A stretch of 64,000 bases of DNA from Selaginella moellendorffii. Taxonomy: Eukaryota > Streptophyta > Lycopodiopsida > Selaginellales > Selaginellaceae. Positions 1 to 15,299 of this stretch are shown here, one piece after another. The stretch covers positions 5,535,876 to 5,599,875 of the forward strand of contig NW_003314262.1 in NCBI RefSeq assembly GCF_000143415.4. Direction: 5' to 3'. A program made the translations under genes and the position numbers. The notes beneath the pieces are model-generated. The model had not been told where the DNA came from, did no database searches, and worked only from the letters and a program-made list of their open reading frames with translations. Numbering within the stretch: position 1 is the stretch's first letter; each line of letters opens with the position of its first letter.

Positions 1-423
1 AACCACCCCTGCCTTGATCATCCGGTCAAAGAACTCGAGCGAGAGCTCTTTCTCCCCAACATCCGAAAATCCTCGGACCATCGCGTTCCAGGATCCTTGA
101 GTCGGCTCGGCCAGCTTCTCGAAGATCTTCCGAGCTTCCACCATTGCACCAAACTTGGAGTAGAGCGCAATGAGAGTTTTCGCGACTTCGACGTGCCTGG
201 CTTCCCTGGTTCTCGAAAGCTCGAGGTGGATTTTCTGGACTTGATCCACACTGCTACATCCTTTCAGTGCGTAGCGGTGTTGCCTGATACGCGCAGGATC
301 ATACTCACTGTCGGCCTGTTCTTGCGTGTTCTTTTCGACGCTCTGGCAGCTCTCAATCTCCTCGTCACTCTTGTACCTGGCTCTCAAGCTCTTACGAGCG
401 TCCGAAGTGGCAGGCCTGATCAT
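1..423 (-). CDS. Pentatricopeptide repeat (PPR) protein, N-terminal part
   Basis: An open minus-strand frame starts at an ATG at 421-423 and runs off the left edge; the next in-frame stop upstream is at 544-546. The first ~75 residues are charged and unassigned. Then come helix-pair repeats of PPR type, with segments such as TLIALYSKFGAMVEARKIF and SWNAMVRGFSDVG, the A/B helix pattern of P/L/S repeats. PPR proteins bind organellar RNA for editing, splicing or stability. Only ~140 residues are visible, so subclass (P or PLS-DYW) cannot be told. No clear transit peptide is seen at this ATG, so an upstream exon is possible. It is divergent from the methyltransferase gene at 950. Confidence 0.72.
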   Translation of the reverse strand, partial: MIRPATSDARKSLRARYKSDEEIESCQSVEKNTQEQADSEYDPARIRQHRYALKGCSSVDQVQKIHLELSRTREARHVEVAKTLIALYSKFGAMVEARKIFEKLAEPTQGSWNAMVRGFSDVGEKELSLEFFDRMIKAGVV

Positions 424-949
424 TTTGAGCTCCTGTGGAAGCCATGGCGGACTGAAGAACGACGTGATCCACAGGCAATCCTTCGTTTTCGCGTGAACAA
501 AATCCGGCTCCTTGGGATCGCTCTGCAAGCCAAACAAACGATCTCACTTTCAGGGAAAAAAAGAATGAACTCTTTCACGAAAACATCGAAGAGAGAAACT
601 TTCACGATGGACAAAGAAAAAAAACTCTCGCAGATGGCTATCCAAAGAGGGGGAAAGAAACCCACCTTGATTTTTCTATGATCCCACCAGGCCGAGGGAT
701 TTTGAAAGAACTCGTTCCATTTGCACTCCTCGACCTTGACCAATCCTCTCGCATTCTCTTGAGAGTGCGTTCGAAACGAGAATTTCCTGAACGCCCTCAT
801 TCGATCTGCTGCATTCTACGCGAGGATCGCACCAATCACAAACCTGGCGACGATCGCCTTCCCTCACAGCGATCGCGAGATCTTTCCCTCCCCAATGGGG
901 TTTTAGGGTTTATGCCAAGCAAAATATTTCCTTTCTAGGGTTCTTCCGG
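424..949. promoter_or_regulatory. Divergent intergenic region with telo-box
   Basis: This 526-nt gap separates two divergent genes, so it must hold both promoters. TTTAGGGTTT at 902-911 is a telo-box (AAACCCTA on the other strand), an element common just upstream of plant housekeeping genes. Short frames here show no family resemblance. Confidence 0.4.
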
Positions 950-2245
950 ATGCCGGGCTACGATGTCCGGATTGCGCCGGTGTGCGCGAGCGCAGTGCGA
1001 ATGCCGCTTGCTAATTCCAATGGCAAGGCGTCTGCTACTCCCAGCGCGGAGAGGAAATCGGTTGTGGAGCTGCCGCGCCATGTCCAGCACGTTTCTAGCC
1101 TGTCGAATCCCTATGTGAAGCATCTGGTGAAAATGCGGGAGAGTTCTTCGTATCGCGAGGCCACTGAATCGGTGCTGGTAGTCGGCTCCAATCTCTTGCA
1201 GTAAGCAATCGCTCTGTTTGTTTGAAGATTGGATGGAGTTTTCCTTTCTTTTGCTCTTCGAGTGTGTTTTTCTGCGTGTTTGTGTGTTTGTTGTTTCTTT
1301 CTTTGATTGAATCATGTGTGTTCTTCGAGTGCGTGTTCTGAATCTTCTCGTTTCTTTCTTTGCATTGAAGGGAGCTCTGTGAATTTGCAGTGACAAACAA
1401 CACAGAAGCAGCGTTTGAGCTGGAGATGCTACTCGTAGTGGAAGAAAGAGACTTCCCTCAAGAGCTCTCTACGTTCTCGCAACGCACGGTGTTCTTAACT
1501 GCGTCGGTCATGCAGAAGCTGGCGGGGCTCAAGTCTTCCGAGTCAGTGGACGCCATCGGTGTGGTGAAGCTACCATCTTCTTTTCAAAAGCTGAGCCCGG
1601 ATGAAAGCTTGGCATCCGCAGGAGCAACTCTCGAGAAATGGTGTCCAAATCCTCACAGGCTTCTGATCCTCGACGGAATCCAGGTAGAAGTTCCTTTGTC
1701 TAAAGGTTCGTATGCATTGTGAAATAACTACTTTTTCCACAGGATCCTGGGAACCTTGGCACGCTCTTGCGCACAGCTACAGCGTTTGCTTGGGTAAAGA
1801 GCTCTAGAATTCACGAGTCGAGCTAAAACTTGTTCTTTTCCAGGATGGTGTGTTTTTGCTGCCCGGTTGCTGCGATCCTTTCAACGACAAGACCCTGCGA
1901 GCATCACGAGCTGCCAACTTCCGGATGCCAATCGCGGCTGGAACCTGGCCACAGATTCAAGCCTTCGGCAAAGCCAACGCCATGAAATTCTACGCCGGCA
2001 TCCCGGAGCAAGTTCACTCCTCTCGGCTCCACTCCAAGAAAAACTCCCCGGAGGCACTGATAGAGAAGATCAAGAGTGTGAAATCGCTGTGCCTGGTCCT
2101 GGGCAGCGAAGGCCAAGGTCTCTCGGATCCAGCGCGGCGGGGCTCGCAACACCTCACAGTTCCAATGCCCGGCAAATTCGAGTCGCTAAACGTGGCAGTG
2201 GTGGGAGGCATACTGATGTTCCTCCTTATGAACAAGAACATCTAG
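950..2245 (+). CDS. SpoU/TrmH-family RNA 2'-O-methyltransferase
   Basis: Four exons: 950-1200, 1371-1683, 1743-1793 and 1844-2245, giving 338 residues. All three introns are GT-AG and 50-170 nt, and the exons join in frame. The three SPOUT knot motifs are present: motif 1 across the exon 2/3 junction (LDGIQDPGNLGTLLRTA), motif 2 LVLGSEGQGLS and motif 3 VPMPGKFESLNVAVVGG. The conserved Asn and Arg of motif 1, Glu of motif 2 and Ser-Leu-Asn of motif 3 are intact. The family transfers methyl from S-adenosylmethionine to ribose 2'-OH of rRNA or tRNA. The N-terminal ~80 residues are rich in Ser/Ala/Arg and could include an organelle-targeting peptide, so an organellar rRNA substrate is plausible but inferred. 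Confidence 0.88.
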
Positions 2246-2261
2246 AACAACAAGGCAAGCT

Positions 2262-2515
2262 GCGAGGTAACCAGGTTCATGAAATCAATCCGTAGTAACC
2301 ATGTCCCTTTCTTCCAGGACGGTTTTTTCATTGTCCGCAAAGTAACTTGAAGATTTACAAGCTCTCTAGTAGCACTGGATGTAGACTTTAAAGTAGAAAA
2401 CGTCGGTTCTTCCTCCCGAAAACAGAGCTGATCATAAGTTTCTTCCACCAGGATTGCCACGACAAATATCGAGACTATCAAAACTGAAACACTTGACACT
2501 GATGTTTCCAGAGAG
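2262..2515 (-). pseudogene. Partial tandem copy of the MiAMP1 gene 3' end plus flanking kinase-like sequence
   Basis: 2262-2400 matches 2692-2810 in the same order and strand (shared GTAGTAACCATGTC, then matching stretches through AAGATnTACAAGCT). It is a second copy of the 3' end of the peptide gene next door. It encodes a closing segment ending in IQC followed within two codons by a TAG stop. 2425-2515 matches 3222-3310, the 3' flank of the kinase-like pseudogene. The copy therefore has a deletion that removed most of the peptide-coding part. Confidence 0.6.
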
Positions 2516-3113
2516 CATCTGTCTTGGAAATGCCAGGAACCTTAGTTGATTTCCAAGGTAAGATCGGAGAATGGACAAGAAACTTCTGACTACCATTTAT
2601 ACAACTATGTCTTCTTATCTGGACTCTGTACGTTATCAGTACTGCAATTGCTACTAGGTAGTGGTGGAAATCGAAAAACAAAAATAACTTTGGGTTCATG
2701 AAATCAAACTGTAGTAACCATGTCTCTTTTCTTTTCCAGGTCGATTTATTCATTGTTAGCAAGTAGCAAGAAGATCTACAAGCTGTCCAGCACTGGAAGA
2801 AGATGCTTTGAAACTGGAAAACCTGGTTGCAGGAATACATTGTGGTAGCTTGACGAATGGTGGAAATAGTAGTAGAAACTTCATCCTGGCAGAATGGCTG
2901 GTTATATGTTCTAATGGGCTGCCCCTCGTACACAAACTTAAAGCCACCATGGTAGGAGGGATGAATGTTTAAGCATCCACAGACACTGTAGTGCTGCATG
3001 TCATTGTGGCAGCCAGGCCCAAAATAGACGTCAAAGTAGCTCGCCTTGGCAAGAAAGAAAGAGATGAGTACCAAAACCATGACAAACATTGTAAATGATC
3101 TTGCTGCCACCAT
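2478..3113 (-). CDS. MiAMP1-type antimicrobial peptide precursor with C-terminal read-through extension
   Basis: Residues 1-24 are a hydrophobic secretion signal ending in FFLAKA. Residues 25-108 match the MiAMP1 beta-barrel family: GPGC near the start, a VCGC pair, the YNQPFC block, one further Cys, and a closing SIFFQC. The six cysteines have the family spacing, consistent with three disulfides. Family members known from macadamia and conifers are secreted and inhibit fungi. They normally end right after the last Cys, so the expected product is ~84 residues. Here the frame continues for ~100 unrelated residues to 2478. The neighbouring partial copy has a stop two codons after this Cys, so the extension looks like a recent stop loss, or the 3' end is spliced. 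The core reading is firm; the true C-terminus is not. Confidence 0.75.
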   Translation of the reverse strand: MVAARSFTMFVMVLVLISFFLAKASYFDVYFGPGCHNDMQHYSVCGCLNIHPSYHGGFKFVYEGQPIRTYNQPFCQDEVSTTISTIRQATTMYSCNQVFQFQSIFFQCWTACRSSCYLLTMNKSTWKRKETWLLQFDFMNPKLFLFFDFHHYLVAIAVLITYRVQIRRHSCINGSQKFLVHSPILPWKSTKVPGISKTDALWKHQCQVFQF

Positions 3114-3332
3114 TGTATTGTTGAAGTACGAATGGACGAAAGCTATTACCTTATATTTCTATGAGATCACTGATCCATCCAAGGAAAGCTACAAATACGA
3201 CACAGATTTTTTAACCCAAACCCAGCTCATGATGATAAGTTTCTTCATCGGGATTGCCACGAAAACAAGTCTCGAGACGATCGAAACCGAGACACTTGAC
3301 ACCAATCTCCCTCACAAGATCATCGTCATGGC

Positions 3333-4095
3333 TCAACACAAAGTGAGCCATTCTCTCGTCCCCGAGCTCAAGCACTCGGGTAAGTCGATCCGCAGCTTAT
3401 AGCATGATTCCAACTCCTGCTCCTCGGCGGCCATCTCCCGTTCGCTCGCGACGTAGAGGCAAACGTAAGCCACCGAGACCAGCTCCGTCATCAAGCCTTC
3501 CATCCCGTCTACAAGGCTGCCGCGCGAGGCACACACCAAGTCCAGAGCTCTAGCTCCTCGCATCCGAGGAACCGCTTCCACCGCAACACCGAGATCAAAC
3601 AAGTAGAAGCGGTGGCCTTCGGTGCGATGCGATGTGTAGATCCCGATGTTATGGGGCTGGAAGTAGTCATGGTCCTGCACAGCACAGTTCATCAACACCA
3701 TAGCCGAAAGTCGCACAAGTTTACGTAAAGCTCAAACACAGCGTACGTCTAGTCCCTGCACAGCCACTGCGCGTCCAGCGCGGAGATTGGGCGAGAGGCA
3801 ATCCATCCAGCGTTGAAAGTAGTGCCGGCTTCCTGTTCCAGACGCCGGAGTAAACCAGCGACGGGAACAACGGGCAGGCTTTCAAAGATCGTAGCACTTG
3901 CGCTTCTCTTTCGACCTGCAAGAGCACCGTGTGTTAGCCGAGCCATCAGCACGCTGTGATCTTCACGACCTGGTGCCAGGACCTGGAATCGACGCAGAGC
4001 TCCCGGATACACTCTTTTGTTCCGATCTTCATGATCATCTCTCGATCATGGCGAGCGGTGGTAGTGAGCTTTGTACACCTGGTTGGCTTGTGAGA
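3333..4095 (-). pseudogene. Decayed protein-kinase-like gene
   Basis: Reading from 4095 down, kinase-like pieces appear in order but in changing frames: VYKAHYHR, then REMIMKIG (beta3-like Lys), a likely 54-nt intron with its acceptor near 3912, VEREAQVLRSL (alpha-C-like), and SLVYSGVW. Last comes a frame at 3333-3716 with DHDYFQPHNIGI (degenerate catalytic loop) and LFDLGVA (DFG-like). At least two frame changes and an in-frame stop lie between about 3720 and 3790 and near 4040. HRD is degenerate and no activation-loop APE is recognisable. It may be a pseudogene of a divergent kinase family. Additional unrecognised introns are the alternative, but the stop near 3740 makes an intact gene unlikely. 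Confidence 0.5.
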
Positions 4096-4324
4096 AACTG
4101 AGTTGAGTTACGGGTACTACTTGTAGATACTTCACGTACCAGTGATTTGAATTGAATAGTCGACGAGTGAAGGAACACCAGCTCCTAGCGACGACAGCAG
4201 TGAGGAGATCAAGAGAATCGAGAGAAGCTTACCACTCCCTTGAAAACAAGTGGTGAGTTTGCTTTCAAATCAAACACCCAGCAGGAAAGAAAGAAATTGG
4301 AGTGTTATTCTTCCTGTGCAAATG

Positions 4325-4445
4325 CATCTCATCCAGAATTTTGCTTCTGGACTCTGGAGAATCCATGGCTTGAGAAGTTCTCCAACAGTGGAAGCGAATG
4401 AGGCAAATTGGTTTCTTCCTCCTGGAGCATTATGGGTCTGGCAGC
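4325..4445 (+). repeat. Dispersed local repeat, copy 1
   Basis: The stretch around ATTTTGCTTCTGG and CCATGGCTTGAGAAGTTCTCC recurs at 19008-19110 in the same orientation, and in part inverted at 6385-6435. It lies directly upstream of the HD-Zip fragment. No coding identity was recognised. Confidence 0.55.
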
Positions 4446-4451
4446 AGGGTT

Positions 4452-5001
4452 AGTTCTCAGCGCTGCCACCACGCTCTGGCTCCCGTTGGCTCCAGCCCAC
4501 CTCCGTAGGTACGTCCTTCTTGACTCTCAAAGCCTTTGTCCTTTCACTCACGTCTTCATGGTTCTCCACAGTGGGATAACAGTGGAATAGCCCGCATCGC
4601 CAAAGGCCAAGCCACCGGGAACGTCTCTCTCTTCCGGATTGACGTAAGCTTCTTCTTCTCTCGCAGAACCAGATGCTCTTCCTCCAAGAGAGTGCACTGA
4701 CACTTCCGGTTCCCTCATCGTCTACGCCCTGGTGGAGCTCATCATGATCAGCATGATGATTCAAGGCGGTGATCCCGCTCACGTTGATGTGGCTTCATCA
4801 TCCTCTCGGAGCCGCACTCGACCACCAGCATCCTCCAGAACGATGCCACCGGCACTCTTCTCACTGTGGCTGTGCAAATCCTCATCAGCACCCTGCCCTC
4901 GGCAAAGCTCTCGCTGGATTCCATCGTCGCCATCAACATCCTCATCTCCACACACGGTCCCGAAGGTGAAAGGAGCACTGACGCCGAGCAACGAGCTCTA
5001 A
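4452..5001 (+). pseudogene. HD-Zip IV 3'-end pseudogene (inverted copy)
   Basis: This inverted fragment of the gene at 21576-24980 covers the end of its exon 9 ([13 protein letters not shown]), exon 10 ([16 protein letters not shown]) and the last exon, ending in the same TPSNEL-stop. Compared with the parent it lacks the codons for part of exon 9 after LAPA and for six residues in exon 10. It also has frame changes around the IQGGDPAH region, a shortened last intron and no DNA-binding part. It cannot make a working factor. The parent's 3' flank continues beyond it (5002-5400). Confidence 0.85.
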
Positions 5002-5400
5002 AGTCTCAACCTTTGAAGATCACTTTTCCGTAAGTTTGTTTCTCGTCCTTCCCGTGATCACGTCCCTCGTTTTGTCTCTTAAAGAAGTCTGTTGCCTTGA
5101 GGGGATATCAACCATCCTGCTTGTCCTCTGGCACTGCGTTGATTTCTTCCTCGCCAACAGGCAGTCCTTTTTGCCTGTGTTTTGTCTTTGACTTTCGTCA
5201 TTTACCAGCAGGGGAAAGTCAAGAACGCACCTCGGCCTTTCACCGTGTTGTCTGCTGGCACGCATTGCAGAGACACCACCTTGTAAGGCAAGTCTTTCGG
5301 GTACTGTTTCGTGTGTGCTCTTAAGTTATGAAAAATGAAAAACAAAAGACCCAAGTATTAAGTCGTCTGTTCTATTAGAAAAGAGTAAACCTTTTCCAAT
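5002..5400. repeat. Copy of the DIM1/HD-Zip intergenic spacer (inverted)
   Basis: 5040-5400 is the reverse complement of 17800-18140 and resembles 21110-21550. The shared parts include the HD-Zip 3' flank and, at 5325-5400, the segment just downstream of DIM1. All three copies therefore derive from one convergent DIM1 / HD-Zip junction. Confidence 0.75.
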
Positions 5401-5429
5401 ACTCCAAGCTCAGGCCGAGTCGAGCTGTG

Positions 5430-6300
5430 ACAAGAATTGAGATTTTTGTGTTCAAGTTGCTCTTCTGCTAGACGATTTTCCTGACGTGAGTTAGACTCAC
5501 TGTAGGTGAATCCAACCACAACTCTCGCCTGAACAAGCTGGTAAAAATTTTAAATCCTTGTCAAGATTGATTTTCAAAGATCTAGGAATCGAGCCTTACG
5601 CAACGCTCTAGCATAGGGATCTTCCTGCTCTGGTAGAACAGTGGCATAACATTAAGTATCTAGCTTAACTCTTCTCGACCAAGTTTGAGATTGACATGGA
5701 AGTATCTGGACGATGATTCAGGGAGAAAACTGTCATCTCCCGCAGGAAAAATTCCAAGTTCATCAAACTTTTGTGGTTGCTATAATGCTTTAAACCATTT
5801 GGTTTTTCAAGGTGGGATTCAGTGCTCACGTTGGACTCGGTGGAGGATGCTGCTGCTGCGAAAAGGAGACTCGACTATAAACTTGGCATAAACAAGGTTC
5901 TTGGTAAACTCAAGATCTACTTTTGGTCCGGTATGTACGCTTTTTCTTAAAGTTCTTGGAGCATGGTGTGCAATGGTTGACCTGGAAGCCAAGAAGTACA
6001 ATCTCAAAGAAGATTCGAGCAACGCAGTCATGCCACAAATTTCCATCTCAGAGAACGGTAAGCCACAGCTCTTGCGATCCCAACGTTTTCTTCGAAAGGC
6101 CAAAGCCAAAGAGGTGGCGGACGCAGCTCCTCTGAATCTTCCATGACTGCGAACACGTATCTTCGACGAGCAAAGCACGACACTCACCCCGCTGCCACCA
6201 CGAGTTAAAATCGAAAAGGCTACTTTCCGTGGTGGTTCTTAATTTCGAGTGGGCAATCGCGTTGAAATAGTCTACCCTTGCTTGAGCTCGTTCCAATGGA
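5430..6300 (+). pseudogene. GH1 beta-glucosidase pseudogene, fragmented
   Basis: Plus-strand pieces match the neighbouring GH1 genes: an exon 5/6-like part around 5550-5650 (IEPY start), an exon 8-like part at 5815-5890 (DAAAAKRRLDYKLG in one frame) and an exon 11-like part at 6036-6066 (ISISENG followed by a donor GTAAGC). The exon 12-like piece at 6226-6300 (PIPLERAQARIDYFN) is on the opposite strand, so the copy has suffered an internal inversion. Most catalytic exons are missing. Confidence 0.7.
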
Positions 6301-6729
6301 ATGGGTGATTAGTTTAGTAGTTTGCAAGTCTCATGATGCTTTGGTTTAAAGCTAATATAATCAAGTACGTCAACGCTGCCCTTAATGCTCCACGGAGGTC
6401 TTTGCTTCCACTGGATTCTCCATGAAGCAAAAATTTAAATCTTAGAGTTTATTCTTTTAGGGTTCTTCCACGTCAGCCGTTAGATCGGCGGTCCATTCAT
6501 ACGTACTAGTGGTCGCGAAAGGATTTCTGGAGCTTCGATCCGAGGAGAATCGCCCTCGTCCTAGCTCTGACCAGGAATCGCTGTCCGCCGACAGTTTGGG
6601 TTAGAATTCGAGTTAGAAGAGGTCGCATTTGACTGGTCGATTTTGAGCGGCTTCTTGGCAAAGAAGAAAAAGGGGGGGAGGGGGGGAAGGCAGCGAGGAC
6701 GAAGGTCGGGGAGGAAAGAATCAAGAGAG

Positions 6730-9045
<2,316 letters not shown>

Positions 9046-9261
9046 AAAGTAGGAAAAGAGAGAAAAAAATATAACTGTTTTTTGATCACATTGATCTTTA
9101 TCAGTTCATCAAAGGAAAGAGAAAAAAAGTTTTCTCTTGATCCATGTTTGCTTACTCTGCTGCCGCTCTCGAGCCCAGCCCTGGAATGTCCTCGAAAAGT
9201 TTCTAAGCACAGAGAGACCAATTCAGCAAAAAGAAAAAGAAGCAAAAGGGAGGAAGAGATC

Positions 9262-9509
9262 TTAGCTCGTTACCCCGCGGTTGTGGCTGATCCACCAGCT
9301 ATCGAAGATCTTGTTTGTGTACTGCCATCAAGAGAGAAAAAAACCCCATTCAGCCTACAGGAAGGGAAGAAGGAAGAAACCCATGGCTTTCTACTTACGT
9401 GCTCGCCGATAATGCCGCCCACGAGAACAAAGGAGAGGTAGACTGAGTTGCGCCGCCCGATGGCGCGCATGAATCTGTCCCGGAAACCGGGAGCCTGGAC
9501 TGCCGGCAT
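9262..9509 (-). CDS. Cytochrome bc1 complex subunit 9 (QCR9/UCRQ-like)
   Basis: Two exons, 9399-9509 and 9262-9321, separated by a 77-nt GT-AG intron, encode 56 residues. The single membrane span with preceding RRNSVY (RRNSVYLSFVLVGGIIGEH) and the closing KIFDSWWISHNRG match the small complex III subunit 9, normally about 55-65 residues. It sits in the inner mitochondrial membrane and stabilises the Rieske/cytochrome b region. The simple single-frame reading gives a 79-residue ORF because it reads through the intron; the spliced form matches the family better. It lies between, and antiparallel to, GH1 gene A, with 3' ends 217 nt apart. Confidence 0.82.
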
Positions 9510-9822
9510 CGCCTTCGATCCTCTCCCTTCCTCGCAAGAAATTAGGGCTCTTCACACTCTAGGTCTAGTGATCGATTCCAAAGCATGTACATCTTAGGGC
9601 TAGTCAAATCTGGTCAGCATATAGCTAGTTGTCCAGTCATCTCTCTCACACAAAGCGCACAAGTAAAAATTTTCATGTATTGTTTAGTTCCTTTTCAAGA
9701 GCACAAGTAAAAACTTTTGGATTGTTTAGTTTGTAAATCTTTGTTACACTACATTTGTTTTAGCTTTCTTACCTTGTATATCATTGTATTGGATGACATC
9801 CATGGTGTAAAATTGTCTAAGA

Positions 9823-12099
<2,277 letters not shown>

Positions 12100-12239
12100 C
12101 GAATCGAAGCGATGACCAGCCAAGCGCGCGCTCGATCACGCGCGCATTGCCCCTGAGCAAGAGCGCTCACTTATATTCGATTCGGCGAATCGAGCCGATT
12201 ATATTAATATCTCTTATTAACCGCGGAATCCTCCATGAC

Positions 12240-13030
12240 TGTAACATTTGTCTCATCCTATCTTATATTCAATGGTTCTTAATCTCGGAGTGGGCAATCG
12301 CGTTGAAATAGTCTATCCTTGCTTGAGCTCGTTCCAATGGAATGGGTGAATAGTTTAGCTCGCCACGCAAAGTAGACTTTTCGATTTTAACTCGTGGTGG
12401 CAGCGGGGTAAGTAAGATAAGATAAGTGTTCACAGTCATGGAGGATTCAGGAGTTGCGTATGGGGTACCTGGTGATTCTAGAAAGAAGACCGCCGCCTCT
12501 TTGGCTTTGGCCTTTGGAAGAAAACGTTGGGATCGCAAGAGCCGTGGCTTACCATTCTCTGAGATGGAAATTTCTGGCGTGCTTTGATGTCTTGCGGGAT
12601 GTTCTCTGGAGCAAAGGGTGGCGCTGTGTTGCTCGAGTGCCCTCTTCTTTGAGTCCTAAAGTTGGGAGCTCCTGAATCATTTATGTCCAACCTTAGCGAG
12701 ATAATTAATGTTATGCTGCTGTTCAACCAGAGCAGGAAGATCCCAATGCTAGAGCATTACATAAGGCTTGATTCCTAGATCAAGGAAGTTCTTTCTCTTG
12801 AAAATCAATATTGATAAGGATTTAAGGTTTTCACCAGCTTGTTCAAGTAACAGTTGTAATTGGATCGACTCAATCGCCTACAGTGAGTTTAGCTCACAAG
12901 GAAAATTCTATGAGAGCAACTTGAACAAGAAAATCTCAATTCTTGTCAAAGTTCAACTCACATGGAAAATCTGCAGCCATCCATATTCATGGACTTCACG
13001 TGGGGAAATGAGCAACATTTTCCACAATAG
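12240..13030 (-). pseudogene. GH1 pseudogene, exon fragments
   Basis: Minus-strand pieces run in gene order: exon 4-like at ~12970-13010, exon 5-like around 12830-12900, exon 6-like around 12715-12780, exon 11-like at ~12550-12600 (ISISENG-like then donor GTAAGCC) and exon 12-like at 12290-12370 (PIPLERAQARIDYFN). Exons 7-10 are missing and frames are broken. It lies just upstream of GH1 gene B on the same strand, so it is probably a decayed tandem copy. Confidence 0.68.
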
Positions 13031-13039
13031 AGAAATAGA

Positions 13040-15290
13040 TTGATTGACTGTGACATTAAATTAAGATGTTAACATATTTAAAGTTAAATAATATTTATTA
13101 TATATCCTTCCTTATATATAAATTGTTTTGATTGACTTTGTTTTTTCCTTTTGTGTTTTAATTTGCTATAGTTCTTTTTTCATCCATACCTACATTTTAA
13201 CAATAGGGGATATAGTTAAAAATTGTCTTGACACTTTAACTTTCAAGTTTTTAAATTCGAGATTTAAACGATTTTAAATGGAAGATTGAAGCTAAAAAAG
13301 AAAATACATGAATATTAAAAGAGATGATCATTTTTAATTACACAAAACACTTGGATAATGTAAAGTATAAAAAGGGTGGATCTATAAAAAAATTTAAGAG
13401 GAAAGATAATAAGGGAAATGAATTTAACAATATTGTTATGAGAATAAGTGTTATTAGAATTATCTCTAATGCAAGAAGGAATGAGAGAATATAAGAAATG
13501 TTTATCTCAACATTCAAAAATGGGATATTTGAAATAAACAATTAAACTATTGGAACATATTAAATAATAAACACATTACATCACATTGTGATTTATAATA
13601 AGAGTTTTATAAGAAAATATATCAACACATTTTAGAAAATAGAAACAAATTTAGGTAGTCTTATTTATAACATATCAATACAAAGATTTATTGATTAGAA
13701 TGAAAATGATACACTATTTATTGAACCCTCGCAACCAGCTAAGCCCTCACAATTAACAAAGTTTTTGCAATTTGAAGGTATACAATTTATATTTGCTTAA
13801 TAGTTCACATTTTTATTGCATTATAGATTTAAATTTAATTTTGAAAATAATAAAGGTAAGAAAACCAAAAGTGATAGAGGGCACTAAAAAATGCTAAAAA
13901 GATGGTCAAGATAGAATAAACTTAAGAAGTCCAAATAAAACTTATATATAATTTCTATAAGGTTAAGTAGCAAATAGTTATTAATACTTTTTATTCAAAA
14001 TCACAATGGATATGAAATACTTGAGTAGTAATCTAAAAGATATCAGGGAATAGTTTGTTCATAAAAAAAAAAATTATTTGAGGTGAACTAAAAAAAGAAT
14101 ATAATTTTTTTATTGGTGCAAATTCAATATATAATCTATTATAATTTTTCTAAATCTAGATTTAAAAGTATTTTTAGCAACATTACTTTCTTTAGTGTCA
14201 TAATTTGGCTACTACCATTCCACTCCTCCTACATAATAGTAGAAGTTGTAATGCAATTAAATTCTGTATAAAGATAATCATGATAAAATTATAAGTAACA
14301 AGAAAGAATAACTTAAAAAATTATCCATTAAAGTTTAAATATAAAGAGAAAAGGCATGTATTTTAAGGTCTTGAGTAGTATTGAGTTAGGAAGTTCAAAT
14401 AAAAACTTTATATTCAAAATTTTTTATTCTAAACATACCACATTTAAATAAGTGTGTCATTAATGAGATAAAAAATAGCAAAACTATTCAAAGCTATAAA
14501 GGAGTGTAGCCTTTCATATTATTAAAGTGTGTGTTAAACAATAAATTCAAATACCTCCATGACTATTTAAGATCACTACAAAATCTTCTTCCTTATTATC
14601 ATTTCATTCTTTAAAGTTATTACTTCATCCTATAAGCCACCATCACTTTTAATTGCTCTCGTTGAGTTCTAGAAGGAAAATTTGAATTAGAGTTTTTAAG
14701 GTAAAATTAAAGAGAATTAAAGGCCTTAAAAAAGTCTATAGGTATCATGGTGGTGCTTAAATTTGAGATCTAATCAAGATCCCAATTAAAGACCATAGTT
14801 AGGAAAAATTATAATGGTGAAAAACTAATTTTGGATAAATCTTGTGAATTTGGTGGTGGAAATATCTTGTTCAGTAAGTTATTATTGTAGAGATTACATT
14901 AAATATATTTTTAGAAGCATACTCAAACACTTCTAGAATTTATATAAGTTTCAAGTCCATTTGAGTTTCCTAAAAATAAAATTTTTAGTTTGAATGTAAT
15001 GAAGATTTTAACTCCCTTAAAACACTACCTTGCAAATAAATGAAAATTCTGAACTGAAAATGATGTTAGAGATATTAAGTTTTCCTTTGATTGCACCCTT
15101 GATGTTGCTATGAGTGTTTTTAATTGTCCTCTTGATCACTAGTGGAGCAATTCCATCTGCTTTGAATTTTCTTGGGTGCACTAGTTATAGCACTACCAAA
15201 CCTAAAATCTTTATTTTTTTAAAGCCAATTATCCATTTTAGGTTGACCTGTAAAAGGGTCATATAAAACATTAAAGGCCCCAATCATCTA
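13040..15290. other. AT-rich intergenic DNA, no gene seen
   Basis: Strongly AT-rich with homopolymer runs, no frame over about 70 codons and no recognisable domain. It is probably old repeat-derived DNA; I see no terminal repeats that would delimit an element. Confidence 0.6.
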
Positions 15291-15299
15291 GGGGTTCTA

